A DNA stretch of 64,000 bases from Miltochrista miniata (lineage: Eukaryota; Arthropoda; Insecta; Lepidoptera; Erebidae), in the NCBI GenBank assembly GCA_933228765.1, contig OW121747.1:43270529-43334528 (forward strand), read 5' to 3'. Below the pieces are notes generated by a model. That model was not told the origin of the DNA and made no database searches. It worked only from the letters and a program-made list of their open reading frames with translations. Made by a program: the position numbers and the translations under genes. This document shows, in pieces, positions 1 to 10,333 of the stretch (positions are counted from its first letter, which is position 1; each line of letters starts with the position of its first letter).

Positions 1-636
1 CCGGAATCCGGACCCGGTGTTTGAATATTTTGGCAAAATAACCGTGCTGTAGCCAAATGTAGGTCAAGCGCAAGGAGCTTGTACTGCACGTAAGTCATTT
101 GAATGCCTTCTTCAGGGTGAAACTTACAGGATACAAACAAAAAACATACTAAAAGTCCCGAAATCTAGGAGATGAGCTGGAGGGCTCGCCAATATCCCAA
201 GAACAAGATGAAATGAAAGTGAAATTCACATAGCTTTGAGTCGTGTCATTTTTCCATATTTTATACAGTTTTTTAACTACACATATCCGAAATGTAGAAA
301 TCAAAGTAGTTCAACGTATCGGTTTAAAAAAGCCTCTGAAAAAAGGAAGATTGTACGTTTGGTTTCCACTTTAAATATAGTGTCAGGGAGGAATGTTCTT
401 TCTAAAGCCGAGGGTGAGAAATTTTTAATAGTTTGTCCCTCATTAACGATCATGGTTGCTGACGGAGCAAAATATGACAGATATTGGTATTACTTATTTC
501 TGAACCCTGTCACTTATCAAAACTCCAGAAAGCTGAGATTCCTAGAACTATCATTGTTTTAAAGATAAGTAAAAGAAATTTTTGCTTACATGGATGAAAG
601 TTTCCTCAATATGAGGTAGTCGTCGACGACGACGTA
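1..636. other. Intergenic DNA, nothing recognised
   Basis: The first bases (1-18) carry CCGGAATCCGGACCCGG, related to the CCGGCCGG cluster near 1,190-1,265. A 108-codon open frame at 236-562 (+) has no domain I recognise and no clear splice or initiation context, so I do not call it a gene. Confidence 0.5.
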
Positions 637-694
637 AAGTTATTCCACGTGATGGTCGTTCGTCAACGACGACGACGATCACGCGGAATAACTT
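637..694. repeat. Imperfect hairpin with GACGAC-rich arms
   Basis: The left arm AAGTTATTCCACGTGAT pairs with the right arm ATCACGCGGAATAACTT. Both arms continue inward into GACGAC/GTCGTC stretches, so the whole 58 bp can fold almost back to back. This is probably a small fold-back repeat or MITE remnant. No target duplication was identified. Confidence 0.6.
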
Positions 695-1185
695 AATTTT
701 CTATATTTCTGAACCGTGTAGTGCAAAATCATTGGAATAGTGGAAAAGTGTTTAGAATCAGAGGTGTAGATTATTTTATAAGCTTTGCTACGAGTGACGC
801 ACTGATTTTGGAATAGTACTGAAAAACTTAAAATTGAGATCTTTGTCGCACCCGCCCTCTTTCTCTGCCTCGCCTCCTAGATGTTGGAACTTTTAGTATG
901 TTTCCTTCACAGCACCCTGAATAAGTTACTTTACTGCTTAGGCAAAGAACAAGAAACTGTTTAGGTTTCCGCTCACGCACTCTACAACTGATTTATTAAC
1001 TGCATGGACTTTTACCTATAAGTTTAAGATTTGAGTTTTAGTCTCGGAAAATGAAAATTGGCAGCTTTTTTTTTAATAATTGTCTTTTCTTTTCTATAAA
1101 GTTGATTCCGTATATGCGTCTCGTTTTAATTGTACACTTCATTAACAGTTCATGTTGGAATAAATACAGAAAATCCTGGTTAAAC

Positions 1186-1270
1186 CAATCCGGCCGGGTC
1201 CGACCGGATCCGGCCGGATTTGTGAAATCCGGTACGAATCCGGCCGGATTCAAAATGCCACCGGATTGCA
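1186..1270. repeat. Clustered TCCGGCCGGA repeats
   Basis: Several copies of TCCGGCCGGA and its variants (CCGGCCGGGTCCG, CCGGTACGAATCCGG) occur within about 80 bp. They lie next to a lepidopteran (CAGA)n repeat tail. Open frames here on both strands are by-products of the GC-rich motif. Confidence 0.6.
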
Positions 1271-1278
1271 ATCCCTAG

Positions 1279-1377
1279 ATACAGCCTCGTGACGCACAGA
1301 TAGACAGACAGACAGAGATACAGCGAAGTCTCATGAATAGGCTCCGGTTTTTTACCCTTTGGGTACAGAACCCTAAA
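1279..1377 (+). repeat. Lepidopteran interspersed repeat tail (CAGACAGA...GGGTACAGAACCC)
   Basis: The order is GATACAGCCTCGTGACG, then (CAGA)n, then CAGCGAAGTCTCATGAATAGG, ending in TTTGGGTACAGAACCCTAAAAA. The same series recurs at 44,830-45,172 and 47,943-48,115. It is a repeat type common in Lepidoptera, and its class is not settled from sequence alone. Confidence 0.75.
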
Positions 1378-1734
1378 AATTAACTTCGTAAAAATAAACA
1401 TTCTAAAACTATAAATTTTACTAAAGTTACGACAAGAAAAAATAGAACTTTTGCTTGCGTTCCGCTAAATTTTGCCTGAGTGGATTAATTAATACGATAC
1501 AAGATAAATAAAATTAATAAATACGAGAATCTGTTCATGGAACATTTTGAACGATAAAACCGGCCAAGTGCGAGTCGAAATTAAACAAAGTTAATGAAGG
1601 TTACCCCTATGAATGAGGCTCAAATGCAAAAACGCCTTCAACCTTCACTCTTTGACTACTTCAAAAGCTTAAACTAAAAGCCAATTTCTTAGATATATTT
1701 AAGCCGAGGTTATAAGTTCAGTCTTTCTTTACAG

Positions 1735-1827
1735 ATCCGTGAAGAAGATTCTACGTACGCTGCAAATTGACGTGCTTCAAGCTCTCTTGCGCCAGCCTTA
1801 CTTCCGTGTTTGTCATCACCCAGGCAG
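1735..1827 (+). CDS. Possible isolated exon (weak)
   Basis: A 93-bp stretch is bounded by a good acceptor (GTCTTTCTTTACAG) and a donor (CAG/GTAAAT). It is open in one frame over about 30 codons (starting SVKKILRTLQIDVLQ). It would be phase 2 on both sides, which does not join the phase-1 exon at 9,971. It may be an unrelated exon, part of an old gene or chance. A hAT MITE lies 34 bp downstream. Confidence 0.2.
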
Positions 1828-1861
1828 GTAAATATCATCGCTACTGAACTAACCTTGTAGT

Positions 1862-2187
1862 CTTAGATCATCTAACCACAGGATGCGCCTTACTTAAGAA
1901 TTGTTTTCTGCCATTGCACATGACCATTTGGTCTTTTGGCTTTATAAAAAGCCTGTACATCAGTAGGTACATCATTTTATAAGATTAAACTAGTACATTT
2001 CATTGTAGTTGACTGTACAATAACAATTAACACACAACAGCCATTACGCGTTTGTCGATTAATACATTTTTAAATGCAATGAAATTTTATATGTCTTTGT
2101 GTTTCCCCCTTCACTTGTATGAAAACTGGCAGAATATTTTTGTATGCGGTGGTTCGCAAAGGCTAGTCCCGTGTTATATGGTCTAAG
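1862..2187 (+). mobile_element. hAT-type MITE, copy 1, with 8-bp TSD
   Basis: This 326-bp element starts CTTAGATCATCTAACC and ends with the reverse complement of CTTAGACCATATAAC. It is flanked by a perfect 8-bp direct repeat, CTTGTAGT, at 1854-1861 and 2188-2195. An 8-bp duplication and short terminal inverted repeats are diagnostic of the hAT superfamily. There is no transposase, so it is non-autonomous. A second copy lies in opposite orientation at 63,570-63,891. A 26-bp product of the two ends alone is found in the exon array. Confidence 0.9.
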
Positions 2188-2394
2188 CTTGTAGTAGGTT
2201 AACAATCATTTGCATTGGTTTCTCCTACCCATTCAAAATTTATGAAATTTATGGTGCCGCCTGGCTAATTCAGGACATACCTAAATACCTACCATGTTTT
2301 TTGTGAAGTTTTTGACTATGATTTTTTGTCTACGTATGCCGCCAAAAATGATTTCATTTGTACTTCTTTTCGTCATTTTTTCAGACAGGCTCCT

Positions 2395-2595
2395 AATAGT
2401 GACGCGGGATAGCACCCGAACCACCCCCTGGGCGAGGCCGCAGCGGCGGCCGTAGGTCTGTTGGGAGTCCCGGGACATCCTTCCGAGGGCTTACTCGGGA
2501 CCAACCACAGGCTGTTGGGCGTTACGTGAGATTTTTTAGTCGGTAAGAGTCCGGCATAACATCCTTTGAGGATTTTCCATCACGTAAAAAAAGGC
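2395..2595 (+). mobile_element. R1-group LINE 3' end
   Basis: It matches the ends at 3,840-4,030, 34,046-34,260 (minus), 43,771-43,907 and 54,478-54,585. The shared parts are GACGCGGGATAGCACCCGAAC, CCTTCCGAGGGCTTAC, the AGGCTGTTGGGCGTTACGTGAG block, a TTTTTAGTCGGTA segment, and a terminal CACGTAAAAAAA. Family assignment rests on the longer copies, which encode an R1-like C-terminus. It is 5' truncated. Confidence 0.75.
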
Positions 2596-3690
2596 CCCCT
2601 ATAGTCGATTTACTAAGCGACAACGACGCGACGCTATGCGACATCTAACGACCCACGTAGGTACTTCTCGAGTCTCGTTTCAGCGCGACAACGTATACGG
2701 CAATCACAATGCGTGACAACGACTACTTACTTGATTTTTTAGAGTTGCGGTGCGTTGTCGCCGTCCTTTACGCTTTAGGGAAGGCAGAGATCCTGAGCTA
2801 ATATGGTAATCTCTAAAATCTGTAAGTGGTTTCAATGAACTGTATCAAGTGATCTACCTATTGGATTTGAGTTATAATCTATCCTTGTATTGAATTTCAG
2901 CCAGATCCATTCAGCAGTGTGAAATAGTATTCAACATCAGGGCATCTACACATCCACACGTCTACTCTAACAAACTTTCTTATTTATAAAATTTCTTAAA
3001 CTTTTATACATTCGAAAGCTTGTGGGAGTTTTGTAAGTGGCCAACCCACCGCTAATAGGCGTGTCCACACGGAGCAAGCAGCCTCGCGAGGCAATTGCCG
3101 CTGAAACTGTCCTCTATTTGGAGAACGAGAAATATTATTTTGCAAATGAAAATGAAATATCTTTATTCATATATGGTCACAAAGTAACACTAATGAACGG
3201 CAAAATGATTGCTTCTACATTTACTGCCAAATTCGCAACGCAATAGTTAGAGCCGGAGAGAAAAGAACCTGGCAATAAAACTCGCGGCCACATTTTTCTT
3301 TTTTTTTAACTTCCAATAGGTCAACTAATCGTGTAACAGTTACAGTGGTTTAGTTTCTTAAACACGTGAGATTTCGTTATACAACCGACTTCCAAAAAGG
3401 AGGAGGTTCTCAATTCGACTGTATGTATTCTTTTATGTATGTTGTTCACCGATATTTCCGTCAATTATAAAACGGACAACCGGACAAACGCACTCCAGGT
3501 TGCTGATTGATTAGTGATTAGATACGTATGAAACAAGTATCGCTAAGATGAGGAATGGGCTTGGGGTTTGTGGGTACACTCTCTAAATTAGGAAATTTGA
3601 TATGTTAGGGGTTTGGTGTAAATAATATAATCCAACAATATTATAGAACTAGCTGACCCTCGCAACTTCGTTTACGTTACATAAGATTTT
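2596..3690. other. Repeat-derived intergenic DNA
   Basis: No gene is supported. Around 2,600-2,780 the bases GCGACAACGACGCGACG and a later TGCGTTGTCGCC suggest decayed inverted ends. Bases 2,895-3,000 look like the tail of a lepidopteran repeat (GCCAGATCCATTCAGC ... ACATCCACACG). Bases 3,045-3,110 contain GTGTCCACACGGAGC followed by CCTCGCGAGGCAATTG, which resembles a DNA transposon end. Confidence 0.45.
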
Positions 3691-3694
3691 TTAA

Positions 3695-4030
3695 AGGGCG
3701 TGGTGGTTCTGGACACTCTCTCGCTGGAGACCATGGTGCGAGCCATGATCTCCAGCGGGAGTAAGTGGGATTGCGCCGCCTCTTTCTGCGACCAGGTCAT
3801 GCTCGTGAAAGAGGTGGTGGAGCGGGATGACATCCGAAAACTTCCAAAGACGCGGGATAGCACCCGAACCACCCTTAGGCGAAGCCGCAGCGGTAGCCGT
3901 AGGTCTGTTCGGAGTCCTGGGACATCCTTCCGAGGGCTTACCCGGTACTCCAAACCGTAGGCTGTTGGGCGTTACGTGAGGTTTTTAGTCGGTTGTCGTC
4001 GCGGTCGCGATTTTCCCTCAAGTTAAAAAA
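3695..4030 (+). mobile_element. R1-group LINE, ORF2 C-terminus and 3' end
   Basis: The translation contains LETMVRAMISSGSKWDCAAS and FCDQVMLVKEVVERD. This parallels LETMVKAMVSSGSKWDATAS in the minus-strand copy at 34,046-34,865. The remainder is the shared 3' region ending in a short A-run at about 4,024. It is a 5'-truncated, inactive copy. The reverse-strand 93-codon frame here is a shadow. Confidence 0.75.
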
Positions 4031-4640
4031 AAGTCTTTGAAAGGAGAGGTATTTTCTTCATCTGATTCCTAGGAGCGTGTGATACTGCCCTGTTTGCGTA
4101 TTCATAAAAGAGCTTAATGATAAAGGGAATAAAATTGTAAAATGATTCAATCCTCGCCGTAGGCGTGAGCTGAATTGCTATAGAAAAGCTTTGTGTAAGT
4201 GTCATTAACATGCCAATTAAGAATGATATTTAGTTTCAAGGGAACCTTTGAATTCTAGGTTTAGCGAAAGTTGAGATGTCTCTAATTTCTGAACTACTGA
4301 ACCCTCAATATTAAAACTTGTGTGGAACAATTCTTAAAGTACTCCCTTTCTAATACTAAAAATATTGAAATCAGACCACGCGTTGAGAAATTGCAACTGA
4401 AAAACCAATTTTTCTTATCACCTCCTCTCCACAGGTACCGTGCAAAATATTGGGATCAAAAGTATCTTAGAACCTTCCTCGGATCATAAGCTCAGATTGT
4501 GCATTGAAATTGATTCAGTAGTTTCGGCGTGATACTTATTCGGGATACAGACAGACAGACAGACTACAAGACAGAGTGACAATTTTTTTTAAATTTCATT
4601 TTCGGCTTCAGTATCGATTATCGAATGCCCTACAATCAAA
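4031..4640 (+). repeat. Lepidopteran interspersed repeat with (CAGA)n tail
   Basis: The segment 4,036-4,300 (AAGGAGAGGTATT ... CTGCCCTGTTTGCG ... TCATAAAAGAGCT ... TTTAGCGAAAGTTGAGAT) is shared with 41,450-41,670. A reverse-strand piece of the same family lies at 51,765-51,880. It ends in ACAGACAGACAGACAGAC and TTCATTTTCGGCTTC. The usual start of this family (CTGACC...CAACTTCGTTTACGT) sits at 3,653-3,675, before the R1 insertion. Confidence 0.65.
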
Positions 4641-4829
4641 AATTTCAAAATATCTTTTACATAGGTACAGATTTTCGACCCTCTACAGTTGTACTATGTA
4701 CCTATCTACCTAATTAATTTCTGAAAAATAGTTTATTAATATTATGTGTAATCTGTGAACTCTGGTAGAAAAAAAATGTATACCTAATTAAATTAACGAG
4801 TTTTAATTTTGTTCCCGTTTCCTCTTCCC

Positions 4830-5000
4830 ATTGAAACTTATTACCGGGATAAAAAGCAGCCTATCAATGTGTTATTCAAGACTATAATCCTGTAACCTGT
4901 ACCTAATTAATTCAGTCGAATCCTTCCAAACGTTACAGCCTGAAAGAGTAACAAACATCCACACGTCCTCATTCACAAAGTTTCGCATAATAATAGGATT
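4830..5000 (+). repeat. Lepidopteran AGCTGATGCCCGC-family repeat, 3' part
   Basis: It contains ACCGGGATAAAAAGCAGCCTAT, GTGTTATTCAAGACTATAAT, CAGCCTGAAAGAGTAACAAAC and a TTTCGCATAATAATAGGATT tail. This is the order seen in the fuller copies at 17,058-17,258 and 55,425-55,628. Confidence 0.7.
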
Positions 5001-5082
5001 ATCACGTGTAGAACTGGTAGTTCTCTTCGTCCCCAGCCCATACCTAGTGATGTCCTACTGTAGACTATGAACCTGTTATGGA

Positions 5083-5775
5083 CTATTTTCCGTTAGCGGT
5101 CAGCCGAAAGCGTGTTGGGGCAGTGGGGGTGGTATATGGCTGAGCGAATTGACCCCTTTTGAAGAACACCATACTGTAGGCGTTTGGGAAAACCGAGGCA
5201 GGGAGGTCATTCCACAACCTAAGCGTGCGCGGAAGAAAACACCTATCGGATCTAACCGTGCTGGAACGCACCGGACGCAGAGTGTGAGGATGAACTCCCT
5301 GTCTGTGCCGAGCGGTGCGATGATAGAACGTAGCCGTGGGCATCATATCAAACAATTCCTCAGAGCACATACCATTGTACAGGCGGTAGAACACGCATAA
5401 GGAGGCAAAGTCTCTCCTGTCGCGAAGAGGTTCCACACCAGCTGTAAGTACAGGATCGTTGACAATTCTTACAGCTCGTCTTTGCACCGAGCCAAATGGA
5501 CGAAGCTGATATTCAGGTGCTCCCGCCCAGAGGTGACAGCAGTACTCCATATGCGGCCGCACTTGCGACTTATAGAGAAGCAGTGTTTGCGCCGCAGTGA
5601 AATACCGCCGCGCCCTGTTGAGCACACCTAGCTTCTTAGACGCCAGCTTAGCCTTGTCCTCCAAATGACTACGGAACTGAACGTCACTGGAGATGTCAAC
5701 GCCAAGGATCCCTATACTTTTGTATTTCGTCGTATTTTTTTCTGAACCAATACAAAAATACGCCATTGTCCCCAA
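5083..5775 (-). pseudogene. CR1/Jockey-group LINE, C-terminal end of ORF2
   Basis: An open frame of 230 codons carries the post-RT region of a LINE: ILGVDISSDVQFRSHLEDK, LGVLNRARRYF, VRPHMEYCCHLWAGAPEYQL, then RLWNDLPASVF near the C-terminus. These are features of the thumb/C-terminal region in CR1/Jockey-group elements. The RT catalytic motifs would lie upstream (higher coordinates) and are absent, so it is an inactive fragment. It belongs to the same family as the + strand relics at 6,540-7,790 and 32,940-33,480, which share KAKL.S..LGVL.RARRY. The first ATG is arbitrary for a fragment. Confidence 0.8.
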
Positions 5776-6390
5776 ACAGTAATCTTTTCAGTGAAAACTT
5801 TCTATTAGACACTTGACAAACAAATTGTCATTGTTTTAGAAAAAACAAACCTGGGAATTGTATTTTATCGAACATGTGCTTGTTACAATAAGTCCTCTTA
5901 AAGTATTTTCCATTCAAAATAATTTATTGTATTCTATAATATTTAGAATTAATAAAGCGGTTCGGTGAGCGGTTCGAATTAATAAAGTAGGTTTATAGAA
6001 AGAGAAAAGCTCCCTTCGGACCCCTTGAACCAATCATTTTAACATAAAATGTTGGAATATTAGTTGACATGCTTTTGAGTACCATATCTATTAATGTTAG
6101 CTTATACTCGTACACTACTTTAGTTGCAGCCAAGCATACGGCTCAAAGTGATCACCGTATCTATGGACGTTTCAAACAATAGAGGTGCTACACTAGCAGT
6201 GCCGAATCTAATATTACTTGTATGTCTTTCGCTATCTTCCGAAAAATCTATAAACACCACACGGTAAACCTTATAAAACATTGTGACAGTTTCTTAAGTA
6301 AAAACATACACTTTTGATGAGTACTTTTCTAATTTAGAGCCCAATAATTTCAATACGGCTACATTTATTTAATCTACTACTGTCACTGTC
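5776..6390. other. AT-rich intergenic DNA
   Basis: No coding, RNA or clear TE signal was found. A short direct repeat GGTTCG...GAATTAATAAAG occurs twice near 5,948-5,992. Confidence 0.5.
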
Positions 6391-6391
6391 T

Positions 6392-6457
6392 CAGTGGCGC
6401 AATCGGCCAGTCGGTAGTGTAACCGCCTGCCGCGTTTTAGGTCCTGGGTTCGAGTCC
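6392..6457 (+). mobile_element. tRNA-derived SINE head (pol III A and B boxes)
   Basis: The internal pol III promoter is visible. A canonical A box TGGCGCAATCGG lies at 6395-6406 and a canonical B box GGTTCGAGTCC at 6447-6457, spaced as in tRNA. There is no acceptor-stem pairing or CCA context, so this is a SINE head and not a tRNA gene. The SINE body is replaced at once by a perfect palindrome. Confidence 0.75.
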
Positions 6458-6509
6458 AAATATTTGTGTGATCCACAATGTAACACATTGTGGATCACAC
6501 AAATATTTG
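6457..6509. repeat. Perfect 25-bp inverted repeat, 3-nt loop
   Basis: The arm from 6457 (CAAATATTTGTGTGATCC...) is matched base for base by 6485-6509, with AAC as the loop. It abuts the SINE B box. It could be a fold-back replication error at the SINE breakpoint or the core of a hairpin element. Confidence 0.9.
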
Positions 6510-6539
6510 AACATGTACAAATCTCCCATGAAGGCGGCT

Positions 6540-7790
6540 TTGTTTTGCCTCAGAGGATCTGGATCCCTGCGCTGCAGCAGTCGCTGAGGTGATCGTGGAG
6601 GGCATGGAGTGCTACATCCCTGTAGCAGCAAAAAAGCGACCGTGGTGGTTCAATCGGCTCTGCAGAGAAGCTTTGATGTTGAAAGAATCTGCCTACATGG
6701 CTTGGACCGGGGCTCGTGCAAATTCAGATTCAAACATCTCTGAGGTGAAAAGCAAATTAAATGCCGCCTCGAGGGCTAGCAAAAAGAGCAATTGTCAGGG
6801 CTGAGCGACGGGGGTGCTTTGCCGACAGGACGGACATTCCGTGGTGTGGCACTTTCATGCCGGAATCGAGTGGGCCGGATGGCATATCCACGGGTGGTTT
6901 AGAGTAATGTCCGGTACTTACACGTCTTTTCACGCTTTCATATTCCATGCAACAAGTCCCGGCGTCGTGGAAGATCACGTATGTGCATCCTGTGCCCAAG
7001 AAGGGTGACAGGACCGACCCGGCCAACTACAGGCCTATAGTCGTCACCTCCCTTCAGGCGATGGAGCGTGTAATTAATACACAGCTCCTAAGGTACCTTG
7101 AGGAACACGACCTGCTCAATGACGGGCAGTACGGTTTCCGTCACGGTCGCTCGACAGGCGATCTTCCCGTGTGCCTCACTCATGGCCAATCATGGCCATA
7201 AACGCTGGAGTACTGCAAGGCTCAATGTTGTCCCCTACTCTGTTTTTGCTGCTTACAATGACGGCATGCATTTTTATGCGGACGACAGTACGGGGGACAC
7301 TTGTTACACGGGCCGCCTCGGTATCTTATGGGACCCAGTGGAGAAAAGTCGTGAACAACTTGTGTCTGAAATCAAGGCTACTCTTACTAGGGTGTTCGAT
7401 TCGGGTAGACAAAATCTTGTCCAGTGCAACCCTTCCAAGACACAAGCGTGTTTTTACACCGCTAAGAAAACCCCAATTACTGTAGCGCTGCAATTTCAGG
7501 GCACATCTCTTCCCATCTTCGTAGTCAAATATGGGGATCCTTGGCGTTGACATCTCCAGTGACAAGGCCAAGCTAGGTGTGCTAACCAGGGCGCGGTGGT
7601 ACTTCGCTGCGGCGCAAACACTTCTTCTCTATAAGTCGCAAGTACGGCCGCACGTGGAGTACTGATGTCACCTCTGGGCGGGGGCACCTGAATATCAGCT
7701 TCGTCCATTTGACTCGGTGCAAAGACGCGCTGTGAGAGTTATCAACGGTATCAAGCACGGTTAGATCCGATAGAAAAACTTAGCCGAAGG
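6540..7790 (+). pseudogene. CR1/Jockey-group LINE, broken EN-RT ORF
   Basis: In frame-shifted pieces the linker and RT can be followed: KKRPWWFNRLCREALMLKES near 6,630-6,700; then PVPKKGDRTDPANYRPIVV and DGQYGFRHGRST at 6,985-7,160; then YADD-like DADDST context (YADDSTGDTCYTGR) near 7,275-7,320; then the C-terminal VRPHVEY/CHLWAGAPEYQLRPF near 7,645-7,720, with a stop (TGA) in the middle. Domain order is normal for a LINE, but at least four frameshifts, a stop and internal deletions make it a relic. Several of the short open frames on both strands here are shadows. Confidence 0.8.
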
Positions 7791-8100
7791 TTGGCAGAGA
7801 AGAATTAAAATCTGTGTGCATATATGTATATTGACACGCTTCTGGGAAATCTTGTTAGTTCCCAAATATCCAAGAGTTCTCAGGCGGTTCAGATAGTAAC
7901 AGCAGGTAAGGGAAAAATGTCCTGGAGTAAAATAACGCAATGATTTCAGAATATTTCACATTTATTGAATTTCTACACTAAAACTTATAATCTAACTTAT
8001 GCTAAGTACTTAACAAGATCCTTGGGGATGGGGGCATTCTTCTCCAAATTTCTCCAAATTGCACATACTTGTGTAATTGCACTAGTGGGCTTATAAGAAG
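7791..8100. other. Short non-coding spacer
   Basis: There is no clear feature. A small direct repeat TTCTCCAAATTTCTCCAAATT lies at about 8,040-8,060. Confidence 0.4.
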
Positions 8101-9095
8101 TATGACAAATAAAGACAATCTTTACAAAAAACTGAAAAGGGATCAGAAAAATAAAATCTTAAAAATTAAATATAAGCGTTATCAAAATTATGCAGCCATT
8201 TGATTAAAAAGGCGAAAACAACTTATGACAGAATGGAGAGTGAGAGAGCGGAGGGTAATAATAAGAGACAACTTTGGAAGGTGATAAAGAGGATAAATGG
8301 GACTAGTAAAGTAATAGACGTCGAGAAGTGAATGACGCGAATAGTTTCTTTGCTAACGTGGGCAAATCACTTGCTGAGATAATTAATCCCCCTTGTATTA
8401 TACAACAGGGCTGTCCTCACACATCCCCCACAAATTCCTTTGCAGTGTTGCCTACGAATGAAACTGAAATACTACAGCTTATTCTCGGATTAAGAAATGG
8501 ATGCTCTGTGGGTATCGATCAGATATCGGGGAACATTATAAAAAAACATAATACTTTAACTTAGCTTTGTCAACCGGTACCTTTCCGAGAGCGTTTCAAA
8601 TTGCTTTAGTCAGACCAATCCACAAGAGCGGTGACAAGGGCTGTATAGGTAAACAATCGTCTAAACACCTTTTTGGAGAAGCAGGGTCATCTATCAGTGG
8701 CCCAATTTGGATTTTGTCGTCGTAAATCAACCAATGATGCTGGCCATGAACTTATGCATTCAGTTGTGGTTAACCTGGAGGGTGGGAGAAAGTGCTTGTC
8801 TGTGTTTCTCGATCTGACTAAAGCCTTCGACACCGCTTGTGTCCCTCACTTGCTGGATAGGTTGAATGCGATTGGTATTAGAGGTTTACCGTTGAGACTG
8901 TTAGAGGATTACTTGACGGGGCGAGAGCAAAGAGTAAAAATAGGCCATATACTAAGTGATGAACTGCCCATAAAATATGGTGTACCACAAGGCAGTATTC
9001 TTGGCCCAACGTTATTCCTTGTCTATATTAATAACCTTTGTCACCTTGAGCTCTTCAGCAGCAAAATTATTGCATTCACCGATGACAGTTGACAC
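8101..9095 (+). pseudogene. CR1/Jockey-group LINE reverse transcriptase relic
   Basis: The linker between endonuclease and RT is readable at 8,170-8,330 (AKTTYDRMESERAEGNN-like, LWKVIKRINGTSK). Then NDANSFFANVGKSLAEII (8,331-8,385), QFGFCRRKSTNDA, FLDLTKAFD, YGVPQGSILGPTLF and finally FTDDS just before a stop at about 9,091. The first catalytic Asp (FLD) and both Asp of the YADD-type box remain, but the box reads FTDD. There is a deletion between 8,570 and 8,670 and the C-terminal third is missing. Family and fold are clear; it is inactive. Confidence 0.85.
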
Positions 9096-9200
9096 TGCTC
9101 TCGAAATTATGACGTGGACTGTAGAACTAGTTGATGCAACATGTACCTAGTCCCAGTGTCCCAACTCCTCTGACAATTTATTGGATATTATACCGTATTT

Positions 9201-9876
9201 ATAGAATTCGGGACTTCACGCGAAATACTTATTACTTCCATTCACCGACGTTTCGCGCATGTTGCAGTGCCCGTCGTCGCAGATGGACTGAGGCGCGGAT
9301 CGACAAAAACCACGAAGTTATTTCTTGTCGAACTACCCTTCGATATTAAGGACTAGCGGACGTCACGCGGTTTTACCGGTTCCCGTTCCCGTGGGAATAC
9401 GGGAATAACATAATAGCCTATATTCACCGCAACGAGTGTAGCTTCCCAACAGTAAAAGAATTTCCAAATCTGTCCAGTAGTGCCGGAGCCTATTCGATGC
9501 AAACAAACAATCAAACAAACAAACAATCAAATCTTTCCTCTTTATAATATTATTATTATAGTATAGTATTAGTATAGATAAGGCCGGCGACACACCATAC
9601 TCACTACGACAGTTTTAATTGGCACAGTTTTACGTTTAAGTTTATTAATCACTGAATTCCACATCCCGGAGAGCTTATATCCATTTGAATTTTTTATGTT
9701 TTCTGATTCTAATGGCTTTACGCGCCATACGTGGAAAATAATGGCGATCAGAGGAGAAGACTTTCGGTTCGTGAAGTTCGATCCAGTGATTAGTGCCCGA
9801 ATCGAGGTGTAATGCTATTGCCGAAACGTCGGTGAATGTAAGTTATAAGTATTTCGCGTGAAGTCCCGAATTCTAT
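9201..9876. repeat. 55-bp inverted repeats flanking a nested repeat
   Basis: The arm 9201-9255 (ATAGAATTCGGGACTTCACG ... CACCGACGTTTCG) recurs as its reverse complement at 9822-9876 with few mismatches. The interval holds another lepidopteran repeat at 9,353-9,575. It is probably either a fold-back element or two opposed copies of one element. Confidence 0.7.
9353..9575 (+). repeat. Lepidopteran CTAGCGGACGTCACG repeat
   Basis: It starts ACTAGCGGACGTCACGCGG, continues with CCGTGGGAATACGGGAATA, and ends in (CAAA)n plus TCTTTCCTCTTTATAATATT. The same structure occurs at 56,780-56,987. Confidence 0.75.
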
Positions 9877-9970
9877 TAGTATGAGTATTATACCATGTTT
9901 GGGCTTATTAAAACAGATTCAAGACTGATTAATTTTTAATTACTGTTTTTTAATTTCAATTTCAATATAG

Positions 9971-10081
9971 ATAAGATGAGGCCGACGACTCCTGGATCAT
10001 CTGGATCTCGTCCATCTCAGCCACGACATGCCTATCCAGTTTACTTACAGCTGCCAAGGTTTATGAGGAGTGTAAACTATG
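9971..10081 (+). CDS. Candidate gene, exon 1 (contains a possible start ATG)
   Basis: This is the first recognisable exon of a candidate multi-exon gene running to 19,835. The acceptor is a T-rich stretch ending in CAATATAG. The donor is G/GTACGT at 10082. The frame is open throughout. An ATG at 9976 begins MRPTTPGSSGSRPSQPRHAY, rich in Pro, Ser and Arg. If translation starts there, the exon supplies 35 codons and one base. Counting from the acceptor it is phase 1 on both sides, the same as the next three exons, so an upstream exon is possible. I do not recognise the protein. The weak point is that its acceptor overlaps TATAGATA, a common end of lepidopteran repeats. Confidence 0.45.
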
Positions 10082-10333
10082 GTACGTGCCTTTTTCATTA
10101 CTCCAAAATGAGTAGACCGATTATGAAAATTTTATACCCAAGTTAGTCAATCTTTATATAGAACATTAATATCCACTAAAAACTATTGTTGTGGTTTCTT
10201 TTATTCCACTAAGGTGGCAATAAGCATACTGCTCATCCCGTCATAATTGGTGTGCTTACTACAAACGTTCCAAAACTTGTTCAGTAGGTACTCACATCAA
10301 TCTAATTTTAACAGAATCATGATTATTGTTTAG

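Noticed and set aside
236..562. 108-codon open frame at the start of the window
   Set aside because: No domain, no neighbouring exon and AT-rich composition; length alone is not support.
1735..1827. Treating this putative exon as exon 0 of the candidate gene
   Set aside because: It ends in phase 2, while the exon at 9,971 needs phase 1; no linking exon was found.
6395..6457. Possible tRNA gene
   Set aside because: A and B boxes are good, but there is no acceptor stem and the sequence ends in a palindrome at the B box; a SINE head is the better call.
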